A stretch of 64,000 bases of DNA from PALSA-612 sp963776735 (GCA_963776735.1 CAVZNV010000001.1:62001-126000); one strand, 5' to 3'. Shown: positions 51,370 to 61,026, counted from the stretch's first letter. Notes: a model not told the origin generated them from the letters alone. Program-made: numbers and translations.

Positions 51370-52123
51370 GGCGCTGCAGGAGGCGCAAGCCGGCATCGAC
51401 CCGCGCCTGGCGGCGCTGAAGCGAGTTGCGATCGTCCCCGCATACAACGAGGAGGGCTCGATCGTCGGGGTGATCGACGAGATCCGTGCGGCCGACGCGG
51501 AGATCGAGATCGTCGTGATCGACGACGGCTCGCGCGACCGGACTGTGGAAGTGGCCGCGGCGAAGGGTGCGCGCGTGCTCGCGTTGCCGTTCAACCTCGG
51601 AATCGGCGGCTGTGTCCAGACCGGCTATCGCTATGCGTACGAGGGCGGGTTCGACCTCGCGCTGCGGGTCGACGGCGACGGCCAGCACGACCCGGCGCAG
51701 TTCCTCGTCCTCGCGGGCCCGGTCCTGTCGGGTCATGCCGACATCTCCGTCGGCTCTCGCTTCATCGGCAGCAAGGGCTACCGGTCGTCCGCGTCGCGCA
51801 GGTTCGCGATCCGCATCCTCTCCTGGACGGTCACGGTGCTCGTCGGAGGCCGCGTGACCGACCCGACTTCGGGCTTCCAGGTGACGAACCGCCGTGCGAT
51901 CGCGCTGTTTGCCGAGTACTTCCCGCACGACTACCCGGAGGTGGAGGCGACGGTGCTGGCCGCGAAGGCCGGACTGCGGCGGGCCGAGGTGCCCGTGGAG
52001 ATGCGAGAGCGTTCGGCCGGTCAGTCGTCGATCGGCGCCGTCCGCTCCGTCTACTACATGGTCAAGGTGATGCTGGCTGTGTTCGTCGCGGTGTTCCGGC
52101 GCCCGCCCGAGGTGCCTGCGTGA
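51362..52123 (+). CDS. Glycosyltransferase family 2, polyprenyl-phosphate-sugar synthase-like
   Basis: A 253-residue GT-A enzyme: P-A-Y-N-E-E-G-S near 26-33, V-I-D-D-G-S-R-D near 52-59, and the metal motif V-D-G-D-G-Q-H-D near 103-110. The shape and size match DPM1-like synthases that load a sugar on polyprenyl phosphate, with a short hydrophobic end near 230-247. It is followed by a DUF2304 gene overlapping by 4 nt, a common pair. It could supply donors to the GT39-like proteins at 53.8 kb and 58.7 kb. Confidence 0.9.
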   Translation: MAEALQEAQAGIDPRLAALKRVAIVPAYNEEGSIVGVIDEIRAADAEIEIVVIDDGSRDRTVEVAAAKGARVLALPFNLGIGGCVQTGYRYAYEGGFDLALRVDGDGQHDPAQFLVLAGPVLSGHADISVGSRFIGSKGYRSSASRRFAIRILSWTVTVLVGGRVTDPTSGFQVTNRRAIALFAEYFPHDYPEVEATVLAAKAGLRRAEVPVEMRERSAGQSSIGAVRSVYYMVKVMLAVFVAVFRRPPEVPA

Positions 52124-52491
52124 TCCTCGCGGCCGGACAGACGCCGCTCTCCGTCGCGATCGCGGGCGCGGTTGCCTCTGTGCTGCTGGTGCTCGTCGTA
52201 CTGGAGCTGATCCGCAAGCGACGCCTGCGCGAGCGCTACGCGCTGCTCTGGCTCGCGACCGGCGTGGTGCTGCTCGTGCTCTCGCTCTGGCGCAGCGGGC
52301 TGAACACGATCGCCGGGTGGCTCGGCGTCAAGGGTTACCCGCCGGCGGTGCTGTTCGCGGTCGCGACGCTGTTCATCCTGCTCGTGCTGCTCGACTACTC
52401 GACGGTGATCTCGAAGCTCGCCGACCAGAACACGATCCTCGCACAGCGACTGGCGCTGCTCGAGGAACGGCTCGCAGAGAAGCGTCGCTAG
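52120..52491 (+). CDS. DUF2304 membrane protein
   Basis: A 123-residue protein with three hydrophobic helices (about 10-30, 43-60 and 75-93) and a charged C-terminal helix (L-A-Q-R-L-A-L-L-E-E-R-L-A-E-K-R-R). It fits DUF2304, which often follows GT2 polyprenyl-phosphate sugar synthases and may help membrane delivery of the product. GTG start overlaps the GT2 stop (GTGA). The stop is 1 nt from the end of the convergent HAF-repeat gene. Confidence 0.85.
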   Translation: MILAAGQTPLSVAIAGAVASVLLVLVVLELIRKRRLRERYALLWLATGVVLLVLSLWRSGLNTIAGWLGVKGYPPAVLFAVATLFILLVLLDYSTVISKLADQNTILAQRLALLEERLAEKRR

Positions 52492-52492
52492 A

Positions 52493-53744
52493 TCAGCGCA
52501 CGGTCCAGAGGAGCGCCTTGAACCCGCCGCGGGTGGAAAAGCTCCCGTTGCGATAGAGCGTCCCGACTTCGCGGTACCCGATGATCGCCTTTCCCGTCTG
52601 GTCGATCGAGATCGCGGCTCCCATTCCGAGATCGACCATCCTTCCGCTCTTCCAGACGAACGCTTCCGAGAACGGGTCCGCCGCGGAGGCGCTGGAACCC
52701 ACGATCTCGCCGCGGTCGTTGATGTCGGCCGCCGTGCTCCAGAATCCCGCCCAGTGTGCCGAGGTCGGTCATCTTCCCCTTCTCCCACAGGAATGCGTGC
52801 TCGTTGTCGCCGGCGCCGGCGCTGTAGCCGACGACCTGCCCGCGGTCGTTGATCGCCGTCGCGACCGTGTGTATCGACTCGCAGAGGACAGCCAGCTTGT
52901 GGTGACAGACGGGATGGGAAGGCAGTGGCCCGAGGTCGGTCATCTTGCCGTCCTGCCAGAGGAAGGCCTCGCCGAGAAGCGCATGCACGGTGCCTCCTCG
53001 CGTCGTGCTCTGCCCGACGATCTGGCCGTGGTCGTTGATCGCGACCGGGTCGCTCGTCCACCCGCCGAGCGTGCCCAGGTCGGTCATCCTTCCGTTCTGC
53101 CACAGGAAACCGTGATGGTGTCCGGTGGCCGCGGTGTCGCTCACCCCGATGACCTGGCCGTGGTCGTTGATCGCGATCGCTCTGCTGTTTGCGCCACCGA
53201 GCGTTCCCAGGTCGGTCATCTTCCCGTTCTGCCAGATGAACGCGTGCTGGTGGAGCGACCTGGGCGTACTCTCCCGCAAGTCGCTCGTCCCGATCACCTG
53301 GCCGTGGTCGTCGATCCTGGCTGCCTCGCTCGACCGACCGCCCAGCGTCCCGAGGTCGATTCGCTTGCCGTGCCGCCAGAGGAGCGCATGACCTGACGGC
53401 CACAGACCGCTGCCGACGATCTCGCCGCGGTCGTTGATGCCGTCCGAGCTCGCCTTCCCGAGATCGGTGATCTTTCCGCGCTGCCAGAGGAACACGCGCT
53501 CGGGGACGTTGACGACGCCGTTGACAGGGCCCGGGATCAGGGGGGTCGTACTGGAGCCGACGACTTCGCCCTGAGAGTTGATCGCGACCGGCCTGTTCGC
53601 AATCACCGGAAGGTGTCGATACCTCGGCACGGTCCCCAGATCGGTGAGCTTCCAGCCTGGCACGGCCGACTCGGAACCCGCACCGAGGACAAGCAACGCA
53701 CATACGCCTGCGACCGCTGCGGTCGCGACTCCCCCGCCGCTCAC
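52493..53744 (-). pseudogene. Secreted HAF-repeat protein, frameshifted
   Basis: An exported protein (signal peptide about 1-28, A-T-A-A-V-A-G-V-C-A-L-L) built of about seven repeats combining T-D-L-G-T-L-G-G and I-N-D-x-G-Q-V-V-G, the extracellular HAF repeat. The frame runs from the GTG at 53744 to about 52749, then continues in another frame (W-S-T-A-A-D-I-N-D-R-G-E-I-V-G) to a TGA at 52493-52495. One extra base in the CCC run at 52746-52748 explains it. Repaired length is about 416 residues. Either a true lesion or a sequence error. Confidence 0.75.
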
Positions 53745-53780
53745 GCGTGAATCGTCGCGCGGAGGCCGAACGAACGCAAG

Positions 53781-55455
53781 TCAGCGCACCGTCACCTTCA
53801 CCGTCGCCGGATCGCTGACGAGGAAGACGTCGCCCATGCTCGGGTCGTCGACCCAGTTCGTCCCGACGCCGATCCGGTACGTGAACGTCCCACGGCCGGG
53901 CCGGTCGGTGGCCGTGGTCGCCGTCGTCGTCTTCACGCGCGCACCGGCGTAGGCGCAGTTCGTGACGCCGCTCTGCGACTGGCAGAGCACGTCGCCCGGC
54001 CCGCGCGAGCGCAGCACGCGGTAGAAGACGCGCGAGGAGCCCTCCGACGCGTCGTTCCAGTGCAGCAGCACGACGCCGCCGCGCACGGTCGCCCGGAGGC
54101 CCACCCCGCCGTCGACCGGCACGCCGATGTCGTGGAGGATGATCCAGCGGCCCGAGCCGCCCGTCCGGTGGAGCGCGCCGGCGGCGACGAGGGGGACGAG
54201 CCCGAACAGGACTGCCGTCACGATCAGCAGCCGGCGACCGGGGATCCGCGGCACGGAGGCCGGATAACGGGCGGCGAGCGCCGGACCGAACCGCGGCGTC
54301 AGCACCGGCAGGCACGCGACCATGATCAGGAGCGGCGGGATCGCCGGCAGCAGCAGCCGGAAGAACGATGCGCTGTCCACCGACGAGACCGAGTCCGATC
54401 CCTTGATCACGAAGTAGAGCCAGAACCACGTCGACAGAGCGACGGCGAGCGGCCACGAGCGCCGAGCAACCGCGATCGCGCCCGCGAAGGGCAGGAACTG
54501 GAGGACGCGCAGGCTGAAGAACACCTCGGCCAGCCCGTCCAGGTTGTTCTGGAGGTGCGACCAGTCGATGTTCGCGTAGCGGTGGTAGGGCGTCAGGATC
54601 GAGCCCGTCGTGCCGAACGCCTCACCCTGCCCGGCGGCGAGCTGGTGCGTCGTCCCGAGCCCGTTCCCGAACGCGGGCAGCGTCCCGTAGCCGCGGTACT
54701 TCCAGACCGCGAGTGTCGCCAGCGCCGGAATCAGCGCGAGTGCGAAGGTTCCCAGCTCGCGCCACCGCTTGCCGATCAGGAAGAGCACGAGCGGCGTGAA
54801 CAGGAAGATCAGGTTCGACGCCTTCGTCAGGATCGCGAGCCCGGTCACGAGGCCTGCTGCGATCGCCAGCTCGGTGCGGCGCGCCTGGTAGGTGCGGACG
54901 ATCAGGGCGCCCGCGGCGAGCAGGGCGACCATGCTCGGGAAGTCGCCCATCATCGTCAGGCCGAGCGGATGCGGTAAGAACTGGTCGACGTACTTCGAGT
55001 GGTAGCGCTGCTCGAACAGCGGGATCGCGACGTAGGGGCCGATCACCCACAGCGTCGCGGCGACGTAGCCGATCGCGCGCCCCGCGATCCGCGAGGCGAT
55101 GTCGTAGACGCAGAAGAGCGCGATCGGCGCCAGCACGAGCGCTTCGAAGACGATCGCCGCCGGCAGCGCCGAGACGTAGCCGGGCCCGGCGATGAGGGCC
55201 ACCGGCGCGAGTGCGAACGCCCAGGCCGGCGAGATCAGCGTCTTCGGGATGACGCCGTGACCGGCGAGCCAGCCGGTCGTGTAGTACCAGAATCTGGTCG
55301 CCGCCCTGGTAGAAGACGAAGCCGTTGTGGTGGACGCGGAGCGCGAAGACGATCTCCGCGATCCAGCCGACGAGGAGGAGCGGGACGAGCACGCTCCACG
55401 GCTCGCGCCTCGCCGCCAGGCGGCGAACCGCGCTCAGCGCGTCGCTAGCCCTCAA
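53781..55455 (-). pseudogene. GT39-like membrane glycosyltransferase with beta-sandwich tail, frameshifted
   Basis: About 557 residues when repaired. The N-terminus (from a TTG at 55455 overlapping the previous stop) has a first helix V-P-L-L-L-V-G-W-I-A-E-I-V-F-A and then N-G-F-V-F-Y-Q-G-G-D-Q-I; the expected W-Y-Y-T-T-G-W-L-A-G-H continues only in another frame. One extra base near 55291-55292 (AA run) explains the break. The rest has about 9-10 membrane helices and a C-terminal Fn3-like domain (about 460-557). GT39-like role inferred; the gene is not intact as given. Confidence 0.72.
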
Positions 55456-56380
55456 CCCGCTCGAGCGTCTCGTCGCGCTGCGACGTCTCGCGGTACCACG
55501 CGATCGTCTTCTGGAGCCCCTCGCGGAGCGGCGTCGCCGCACGGAACCCGAACAGCTCTGCCGCGCGCGACGTGTCCAGCGACCGGCGCGGCTGGCCGTT
55601 CGGCATCGACGTATCCCAGCGGATCTCGCCCTCGAAGCCGGTCAGCTCGGCGATCGCCTCGGCCAGCTCGCGGATCGACGTCTCGACGCCGGTGCCCAGG
55701 TTGACCGGCTCCGGACCGTCGTACAGCTCGGCTGCGCGCAGCAGCCCCTCGGCGCAGTCCTCGACGTAGAGGAACTCGCGTGTCGGCGAGCCGTCGCCCC
55801 AGAGCACGACCTCGCCCTCGGCGTCGACCATCTTGCGGATCAGGTCGGGGATCACGTGCGCGTTCGTCTCGTGGAAGTTGTCGCGCGGCCCGTACAGGTT
55901 CGCGGGCAGGAGGAAGATCGAATCGAGGCCGTACTGCTCGCGGTACGCCTGGGCGCCGACGAGCACCGACTTCTTCGCCACGCCGTACGGCGCGTTGGTC
56001 TCCTCGGGATAGCCGTTCCAGAGGTCGTCCTCGCGAAACGGCACCGGCGTGTTCTTCGGGTACGCGCAGACGGTGCCGACGACGACGAGCTTCGAGACAC
56101 CGTAGAGCCGCGCCTGCTCGAGCACGTTCGCGCCCATCATCAGGTTCGCGTACCAGTAGCGGCCGGGGTTGGCGCGGTTGGCGCCGATGCCGCCGACCTC
56201 GGCCGCGAGGTGGAAGACGAGCTCCGGCTCGGCCTCGAGGAAGAGCCGTGCGGTGTCGTCGGCACGGGTCAGGTCGACGTCGGCGCTGCGCGGGATGACG
56301 ACATCCTCGCCGTCCGCCACGAGCCGCTCGACGAGGTGCGAGCCGAGGAACCCGCCGCCGCCCGTAACCAGGATCTTCAT
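55445..56380 (-). CDS. fcl: GDP-L-fucose synthase
   Basis: A 311-residue short-chain dehydrogenase carrying out epimerisation and reduction of GDP-4-keto-6-deoxymannose to GDP-L-fucose. It shows G-G-G-G-F-L-G-S-H near 7-15, H-L-A-A-E-V-G-G-I near 62-70, G-T-V-C-A-Y-P near 103-109, the catalytic Y-G-V-A-K-K near 133-138 with Q-A-Y-R-E-Q-Y-G following, and N-L-Y-G-P-R-D-N-F near 161-169, all diagnostic of this family. It overlaps the upstream dehydratase gene by 4 nt, completing the pathway. The downstream GT39-like gene overlaps by 11 nt. Confidence 0.92.
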   Translation of the reverse strand: MKILVTGGGGFLGSHLVERLVADGEDVVIPRSADVDLTRADDTARLFLEAEPELVFHLAAEVGGIGANRANPGRYWYANLMMGANVLEQARLYGVSKLVVVGTVCAYPKNTPVPFREDDLWNGYPEETNAPYGVAKKSVLVGAQAYREQYGLDSIFLLPANLYGPRDNFHETNAHVIPDLIRKMVDAEGEVVLWGDGSPTREFLYVEDCAEGLLRAAELYDGPEPVNLGTGVETSIRELAEAIAELTGFEGEIRWDTSMPNGQPRRSLDTSRAAELFGFRAATPLREGLQKTIAWYRETSQRDETLERVEG

Positions 56381-57534
56381 GGCGTCGGCAGCGTACTCTC
56401 GACGGCTGCGGGCGTCATCCAGTCGACCCGGCCGACCCAGCGGTCGCGGTTCTCCGCATACCACGCGATCGTGCGGGCGACACCTTCCTCCCAGCTCACG
56501 CGCGGCTTCCAACCTGTCTCGCGCTCGAGCTTCTCGTAGCCGACACGCAGGGCGATCACCTCGCTCGCTCCCGGCCGGTAGCGAGCGGCAGTCGAGACGA
56601 GCTCCCGCCCGGCTGGCCAGTAGCCCTGCTCCTCGCCGACCCGAAGGATCAGCTCGGCCCAGTCACGCATCGAGACGTTCTCCCCCTGGCCGTAGACGTA
56701 GACGTCGCCGGGGATGCCGTGCGCCGCGACGGTCAGATGCCCACGGACGCCGTCGGAGCAGAAGCAGAAGTCGCGCATCGGCTCGAGCTGCCCGAGCTCG
56801 ATCCGCTCACGGACGAGCGCCTGCGTGATGATCGTGCCCGTGACGAAGCGCGGGTTCTGCCGCGGCCCGTAGTTGTTGAACATCCGCGTGACCACGCCCG
56901 GAACGCCGAACGCGTCGTGGTAGTTCATCGTCAGGAAGTCCGCGGCGACCTTCGACGTGGCGTAGATCGACTTCGGATTCAGCGGCGAGCGCTCGTGGAA
57001 GACGACGCCACCGGCGGGGTCGAAGTCGTGGTGGTGCGAGACGGCCTCGTGCACGTTGCCGTACTCCTCGGAGGTGCCGGCCGTGTCGAACTTCTCCAGC
57101 TCGAGCCCGTGGTCGACGATCGACTGCAGCAGGTTCAGCGTGCCGACGACGTTGGTGATCGTGGTTTCGTACGGCCGGTGCCACGACTCGCCGACGTGCG
57201 CCTGCGCACCGAGGTGGAAGACGTACGGCCGGTCGGCCGCCGTCTTGAGCTCGCGGACGAGGTAGTCGACCGACGTGCGGTCCGTCAGGTCGGCGAACTT
57301 CACCGACAGGCGATCCCGCAGGTGCCCGATGTTGTTGAGCGCGCCGCTCGACGTCGCCCGGACGAAGGCGACGACGCGGGCGTCGAGCTGGACGAGCGCC
57401 TCGGTCAGATGCGAGCCCATGAACCCGTCGGCGCCCGTGACGAGCACCGTTCGACCGCCGTACACGTCGCCGAAGTCGCGCCGCAGCTCGGCGACCGCGT
57501 CGTCGCTCCACACCGAGTCGATCGAGCCCGCCAT
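56377..57534 (-). CDS. GDP-mannose 4,6-dehydratase-like enzyme
   Basis: A 385-residue extended short-chain dehydrogenase: T-G-A-D-G-F-M-G-S-H near 34-43, H-L-G-A-Q-A-H-V-G near 107-115, A-G-T-S-E-E-Y-G near 148-155, the catalytic Y-A-T-S-K near 189-193, and N-Y-G-P-R-Q-N-P-R-F near 220. The presence of GDP-L-fucose synthase next door makes GDP-mannose the likely substrate, although the motifs also fit related NDP-glucose dehydratases. The ATG at 57534 has TACCCT 10 nt upstream and diverges from the secreted-protein gene. First gene of the GDP-fucose pair. Confidence 0.8.
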   Translation of the reverse strand: MAGSIDSVWSDDAVAELRRDFGDVYGGRTVLVTGADGFMGSHLTEALVQLDARVVAFVRATSSGALNNIGHLRDRLSVKFADLTDRTSVDYLVRELKTAADRPYVFHLGAQAHVGESWHRPYETTITNVVGTLNLLQSIVDHGLELEKFDTAGTSEEYGNVHEAVSHHHDFDPAGGVVFHERSPLNPKSIYATSKVAADFLTMNYHDAFGVPGVVTRMFNNYGPRQNPRFVTGTIITQALVRERIELGQLEPMRDFCFCSDGVRGHLTVAAHGIPGDVYVYGQGENVSMRDWAELILRVGEEQGYWPAGRELVSTAARYRPGASEVIALRVGYEKLERETGWKPRVSWEEGVARTIAWYAENRDRWVGRVDWMTPAAVESTLPTP

Positions 57535-57573
57535 GGTGCGGCGAAGGGTAGCCCGCCGGTGTTCGGAAATTGC

Positions 57574-57602
57574 TTGCTTGTGGCGCCTGCCACACCTAGA
57601 AT
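57574..57602 (+). promoter_or_regulatory. Sigma-70-type promoter TTGCTT-17-TAGAAT
   Basis: TTGCTT at 57574-57579 and TAGAAT at 57597-57602 are separated by 17 bp. A GGGAAGGAG ribosome-binding site follows, then the GTG at 57628. This is the clearest two-element promoter in the window and it drives a gene that is now broken. Confidence 0.55.
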
Positions 57603-57627
57603 CGCGCGAACCCGGGAAGGAGTCCCC

Positions 57628-58490
57628 GTGCCCAGCTGGCAGGCCGACATGTTCGAGCGTTTCGTGTCCGCAGGTGTCTCGCGAGCGCAGTTCCTCCGCA
57701 GGGGTGCGGTCGCCGCCGGGGCGGTTGCCGGGATCGGCCTGCTCCGTCCGCGTGGAGCGGCAGCCGCGAACCCGGCCGAGCCGCGTCCGATCCCGGGCGG
57801 CTTCGACGAGAACTTCAACATCGTCCCGAGCGACCCGTTCATCCACGTCCTGCCACCGGCCATCGGCTTCGAGATGGCGACGATCACCGACTTCGACGGC
57901 GTCATCGCAGCGGCCGAGATCCAGGGAACCGCGCAGGGCTCCGACGGCACCGAGTACCGTTCGACACTGACATGCGGTTCATGCGCGGGCGCTACGTCGG
58001 CACCGACGGTCAGATCCGCACCGCCTCGTTCGGGTTCGTCTGAATCGACCTCTACGCGGGCGCCGTGGGCGACCCGTCGGTGCAGGTTCACGACTTCGAG
58101 CCGGGGATCAAGCCGTCCGGCCTGTTCTGGACGATGCCCGTTCCGGCGAGTGCCGCCGTGGTCGACCCGAACACCGGGCGGGCCCGCTACCGCTTGCAAA
58201 ATCAGGCGCTGCCCGACTTCCACGACTTCTTCAACGCCATCTCGCCGTTCCCGTCCACGATTCCGGGCCATGTCAGCTTCGACGTCCGCTGGACTGGCGG
58301 CGGCGACACGGCCGTTCTTCGTGACGACGTGTTCGGCTTCGAGGGCTCCTACGTCGGCGGAGAGGCCTCGATCCAGTTCCGCGTGTACGACGACAACCGC
58401 CGCGGGGTGATCTTCACCTCGAACCCCGGGGACCAGGTGACCGTCGGCGTCGGCGTCGGCCGCGAGCGCAACGGCGTCTTCTTCGCCTAG
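57628..58490 (+). pseudogene. Secreted protein with Tat-like leader, frameshift plus nonsense codon
   Basis: The leader S-R-A-Q-F-L-R-R-G-A-V-A-A-G resembles a twin-arginine signal with one Arg changed to Ala. The mature part reads Y-R up to about 57959, then F-D-T-D-M-R-F-M-R-G-R-Y in another frame, so one base is missing near 57959-57960. In that new frame a TGA at 58041-58043 interrupts F-G-F-V-(stop)-I-D-L-Y, where Trp is likely. The rest runs to 58490 (V-G-V-G-R-E-R-N-G-V-F-F-A). Two separate lesions make a genuine pseudogene likely. Function unknown; lipocalin-like beta structure only. Confidence 0.75.
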
Positions 58491-58652
58491 AGGCTTGATG
58501 TGAAATTGCGCTGACGTCGGGGGCGCTCCGGGCCAAGCCGGGTGGTGTGGCCGGCCGTGGCGCGTAGCGGCGCTACGTGTCGCGGCCGGACGCGCCGATC
58601 CGGCGCTGTGCCAGGGTCGTCATCCGGCCCGGCGGAATTTCACATCAAGCCT
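58491..58652. mobile_element. About 162-bp palindromic MITE-like element flanked by CTAG
   Basis: Perfect inverted ends AGGCTTGATGTGAAATT (58491-58507 and, inverted, 58636-58652) are each bordered by CTAG (58487-58490 and 58653-58656), a plausible 4-bp target duplication as made by some IS5-type transposases. The middle holds a further dyad centred near CGTAGC-GGC-GCTACG. No coding capacity. The left CTAG contains the stop of the plus-strand pseudogene and the right CTAG the stop of the minus-strand GT39 gene. A bidirectional terminator is the alternative reading. Confidence 0.65.
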
Positions 58653-60092
58653 CTAGTAGCTCGGGGAGAGGAGCTTTCGCCAGACGGCGGTGAGCGAGCC
58701 TCCGCGGAACGTGCAGCGGGCGACGGGCGCGCCTTTCTCCTCGTTCGAGACCCCATGCGGCATCGTCACGTGCGCGACGATCTGGTACGAACGGCAGAAC
58801 GTCGCGAGCTGGGCCGGGTCGTAGCCGAGGACGATGCCGCGCGACACGGTGAGCGGCGGGTGCCAGTAGCGGAACGACATGTGCCCGCTGACGACCGGCG
58901 GCAGGTCGTGGCCGAACAACTTGAGCGCGCCGGCCTCGCCGTAGTTCGCTGCGACGACGACGGGAGCACCGGCTGCGGCCCGCTCGACGGTCGCGACGAG
59001 CCCGGGCCAGCCGATCTCGTCCTGGTAGTCGCTTCGGTCCTTGATCACGCCGTGGTCGATGGCAGTGCGTAGCGGCAGGACCGGTACGACGACCGGCAGG
59101 GCGACGAGCGTGGCGACCGTGAACGCGATCGCCGTTCCGCGGAGCCGCGCGCGGCTGTGTTCGACCCAGCGCTCGAAGTCGAGCGAGCCGGCCGCGATCG
59201 CGAAGAATCCGACGGGCGCGGCGTAGTAGGCCTTGCCGTTCAGGGCGAAGTAGACGGCGATCGTCCCGACGACGGTCAGCGCGAGCGGCCGAAGCTGTCG
59301 GTCGCGCCAGAGCGAACGCACGCCGAGCGCGGCGAACGGAACGGCGACGAGGCCGGTGTTGAGCAGCAGGTTGAGCAGGAACTGCGGGCGGGTCTCGCTC
59401 GTCGCGCTCGGCCCGGGATGAACGAACCAGCGAAGGCTGATCCAGTCGTGCTGCGCCTCCCAGACGAGGTTCGGCACGGCGATCGCGACGGCGAGCGCGA
59501 CGGCGCCGGCGAGCCCGCGGCGGTCGAAGACGTCTCGCCGGAAGATCGCGAAGGAGACGAAGAGGACGACCGCGAGCACGCCGATCGTGTACTTCGTCTC
59601 CACGCCGACACCGACCGTCAGGCCGATCGCGAGCCAGAGGCGCGGTGACGGGCGCCTCGCGAGCCGGAGGGCGAGGAACAGCAGCAGGAACGAGAGCAGC
59701 TCGTCGAACGAGACCGGCTGGAAGAGCCCGTTCGTCGCCAGCAGCACCGGCGAGAAGCCGACGCCGACTGCGGCCGCGATCTGGGCCGTCCGCCCGCCGC
59801 CGAGCTCCCGCGCGACCGCGGCTGCGAGCACGATCACGCCCGCTCCGGCGAGGACGGCGAAGAGCCGGAAGCCGGTCAGCGACGTTCCGAAGACGGCGCC
59901 GGCGAGGGCGGAGATGAGCCCGGTGACCGGCGGGAAGTCCACGTAGCCGGCCTGGAGATGCCGTCCCGCAACCCAGTAGTACAGCTCGTCGCGCTGCCAG
60001 CCGTAGCGGCTCGCAAACCCGAGCACGAGCGCGCTGCGCGCAGCGACGACGATCGCGAGTGGCCACATCGCGAGCCGGGTGCGCGGGCCCAC
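58653..60092 (-). CDS. GT39-family (ArnT/PMT-like) membrane glycosyltransferase
   Basis: A 479-residue polytopic protein with about 10-11 transmembrane helices. The N-terminal loop has R-Y-G-W-Q-R-D-E-L-Y-Y near 29-39, with the acidic D-E pair typical of ArnT/PMT enzymes, then H-L-Q-A-G-Y-V-D-F-P-P near 45-55. The C-terminal extracellular part (about 340-479) carries V-V-A-A-N-Y-G-E-A-G and is soluble. It would use a polyprenyl-phosphate sugar outside the membrane. The GTG at 60092 has TAGGAT 6 nt upstream. Its stop lies in the right CTAG of the MITE-like element. Confidence 0.87.
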   Translation of the reverse strand: MGPRTRLAMWPLAIVVAARSALVLGFASRYGWQRDELYYWVAGRHLQAGYVDFPPVTGLISALAGAVFGTSLTGFRLFAVLAGAGVIVLAAAVARELGGGRTAQIAAAVGVGFSPVLLATNGLFQPVSFDELLSFLLLFLALRLARRPSPRLWLAIGLTVGVGVETKYTIGVLAVVLFVSFAIFRRDVFDRRGLAGAVALAVAIAVPNLVWEAQHDWISLRWFVHPGPSATSETRPQFLLNLLLNTGLVAVPFAALGVRSLWRDRQLRPLALTVVGTIAVYFALNGKAYYAAPVGFFAIAAGSLDFERWVEHSRARLRGTAIAFTVATLVALPVVVPVLPLRTAIDHGVIKDRSDYQDEIGWPGLVATVERAAAGAPVVVAANYGEAGALKLFGHDLPPVVSGHMSFRYWHPPLTVSRGIVLGYDPAQLATFCRSYQIVAHVTMPHGVSNEEKGAPVARCTFRGGSLTAVWRKLLSPSY

Positions 60093-60098
60093 CGGCCG

Positions 60099-60104
60099 AT
60101 CCTA
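60099..60104 (-). promoter_or_regulatory. Leaderless-type -10 (TAGGAT)
   Basis: Read leftward, TAGGAT ends 6 nt before the GTG at 60092. The divergent gap to the methyltransferase is 140 nt; apart from the two hexamers nothing is recognised there. Confidence 0.45.
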
Positions 60105-60220
60105 CGTCCCGCGCACGTACATGGCCGCCGGTGCGCGCGGAGGCTGCGGCTCCTCCGGCACGCACCGGCTACCTCTCTCGACGCGCGCCGAAGCGCAAAC
60201 CCGTCACGGTGGTCGCGGCC

Positions 60221-60226
60221 TAGCAT
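60221..60226 (+). promoter_or_regulatory. Leaderless-type -10 (TAGCAT)
   Basis: TAGCAT ends 6 nt before the GTG at 60233. Confidence 0.45.
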
Positions 60227-60232
60227 CCAGTC

Positions 60233-61009
60233 GTGCGCGACTGGTGGCCGCTCTACCGGACGAGCGTCGAGCTCGGCGCGCGCTACCTCCTGACCCACGG
60301 CTACCTGCGGGAGGCCGTGATTCGCGTCGTCGTCCCGCTCGACCCGAGCCGTTACCTGGAGCTGCCCGAGACGCAGCGTGAGCTCGACCTCAGGCCGGGT
60401 CAGCGCGTCCTCGACCTGGCCAGCCCGAAGCTCCTCGCCGTCGTGCTCGCGCGGAGCGGCGCGTCGGTCGTGTCCGTCGACCAGCTCGAGTCCGAGGTCG
60501 ACGCGTGGCGAAAGCTCACGGCGGGCGAGCCGCGACTCGAGCTCGAGGTCGGCGATGGGCGTTCGCTGCGCTTCGAGGACGCGAGCTTCGACGCCGCCTA
60601 CAGCGTCTCGGTGCTCGAGCACATCCCCGAGCCGGGCGACGAGGAGGCGCTGCGGGAGCTCGCGCGGGTCACACGTCCGGGCGGACGCGTGGTCGTCACG
60701 CTCCCGTACGCGCGCACGTACCGCGAGGACTGGCGAGACGCGCCGGTGTATGCCGACCAGGGCAGCGCGGCCGGCCGCCACTTCTTCCAGCGCTGGTACG
60801 ACGACGCGTGGGTCGAACGGTTCGTCGCCGCCGCGCCTGCGCTCGAGCTGGTCTCGTCGCAGGTCAGCCGCCTGGAGCCGAACCTGAACGACCTCTACAC
60901 GCGCACGTTCCCGCTGCTCGTGCCGCTCGGGCCGCTGTTCGGGCTGCTGGCTCGTCGTCTCGACGGCCCGGCCGGCGACGTGATCCGGCTCACGTTTCGG
61001 CGCGGCTAG
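60233..61009 (+). CDS. SAM-dependent methyltransferase
   Basis: A 258-residue class I methyltransferase: motif I V-L-D-L-A-S-P-K-L near 56-64 (a divergent D-x-A-x-P form instead of G-x-G), V-V-S-V-D-Q near 77-82, Y-S-V-S-V-L-E-H-I-P near 123-132, and G-G-R-V-V-V-T near 148-154. The altered motif I is unusual and may affect cofactor binding, though related proteins tolerate it. It stands alone between the GT39 and MutS2 genes. Substrate unknown; linkage to the glycan locus is positional only. Confidence 0.82.
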   Translation: MRDWWPLYRTSVELGARYLLTHGYLREAVIRVVVPLDPSRYLELPETQRELDLRPGQRVLDLASPKLLAVVLARSGASVVSVDQLESEVDAWRKLTAGEPRLELEVGDGRSLRFEDASFDAAYSVSVLEHIPEPGDEEALRELARVTRPGGRVVVTLPYARTYREDWRDAPVYADQGSAAGRHFFQRWYDDAWVERFVAAAPALELVSSQVSRLEPNLNDLYTRTFPLLVPLGPLFGLLARRLDGPAGDVIRLTFRRG

Positions 61010-61014
61010 CTCCC

Positions 61015-61020
61015 TAGACT
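61015..61020 (+). promoter_or_regulatory. Leaderless-type -10 (TAGACT)
   Basis: TAGACT ends 6 nt before the ATG at 61027. It is identical to the hexamer before the protease gene at 22210. Confidence 0.5.
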
Positions 61021-61026
61021 GGCCGC

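Noticed and set aside
58041..58043. TGA recoded as Trp in the Tat-like secreted protein
   Set aside because: The same gene also has a frameshift 80 nt earlier and all other genes use TGA as a normal stop, so a pseudogene is simpler.
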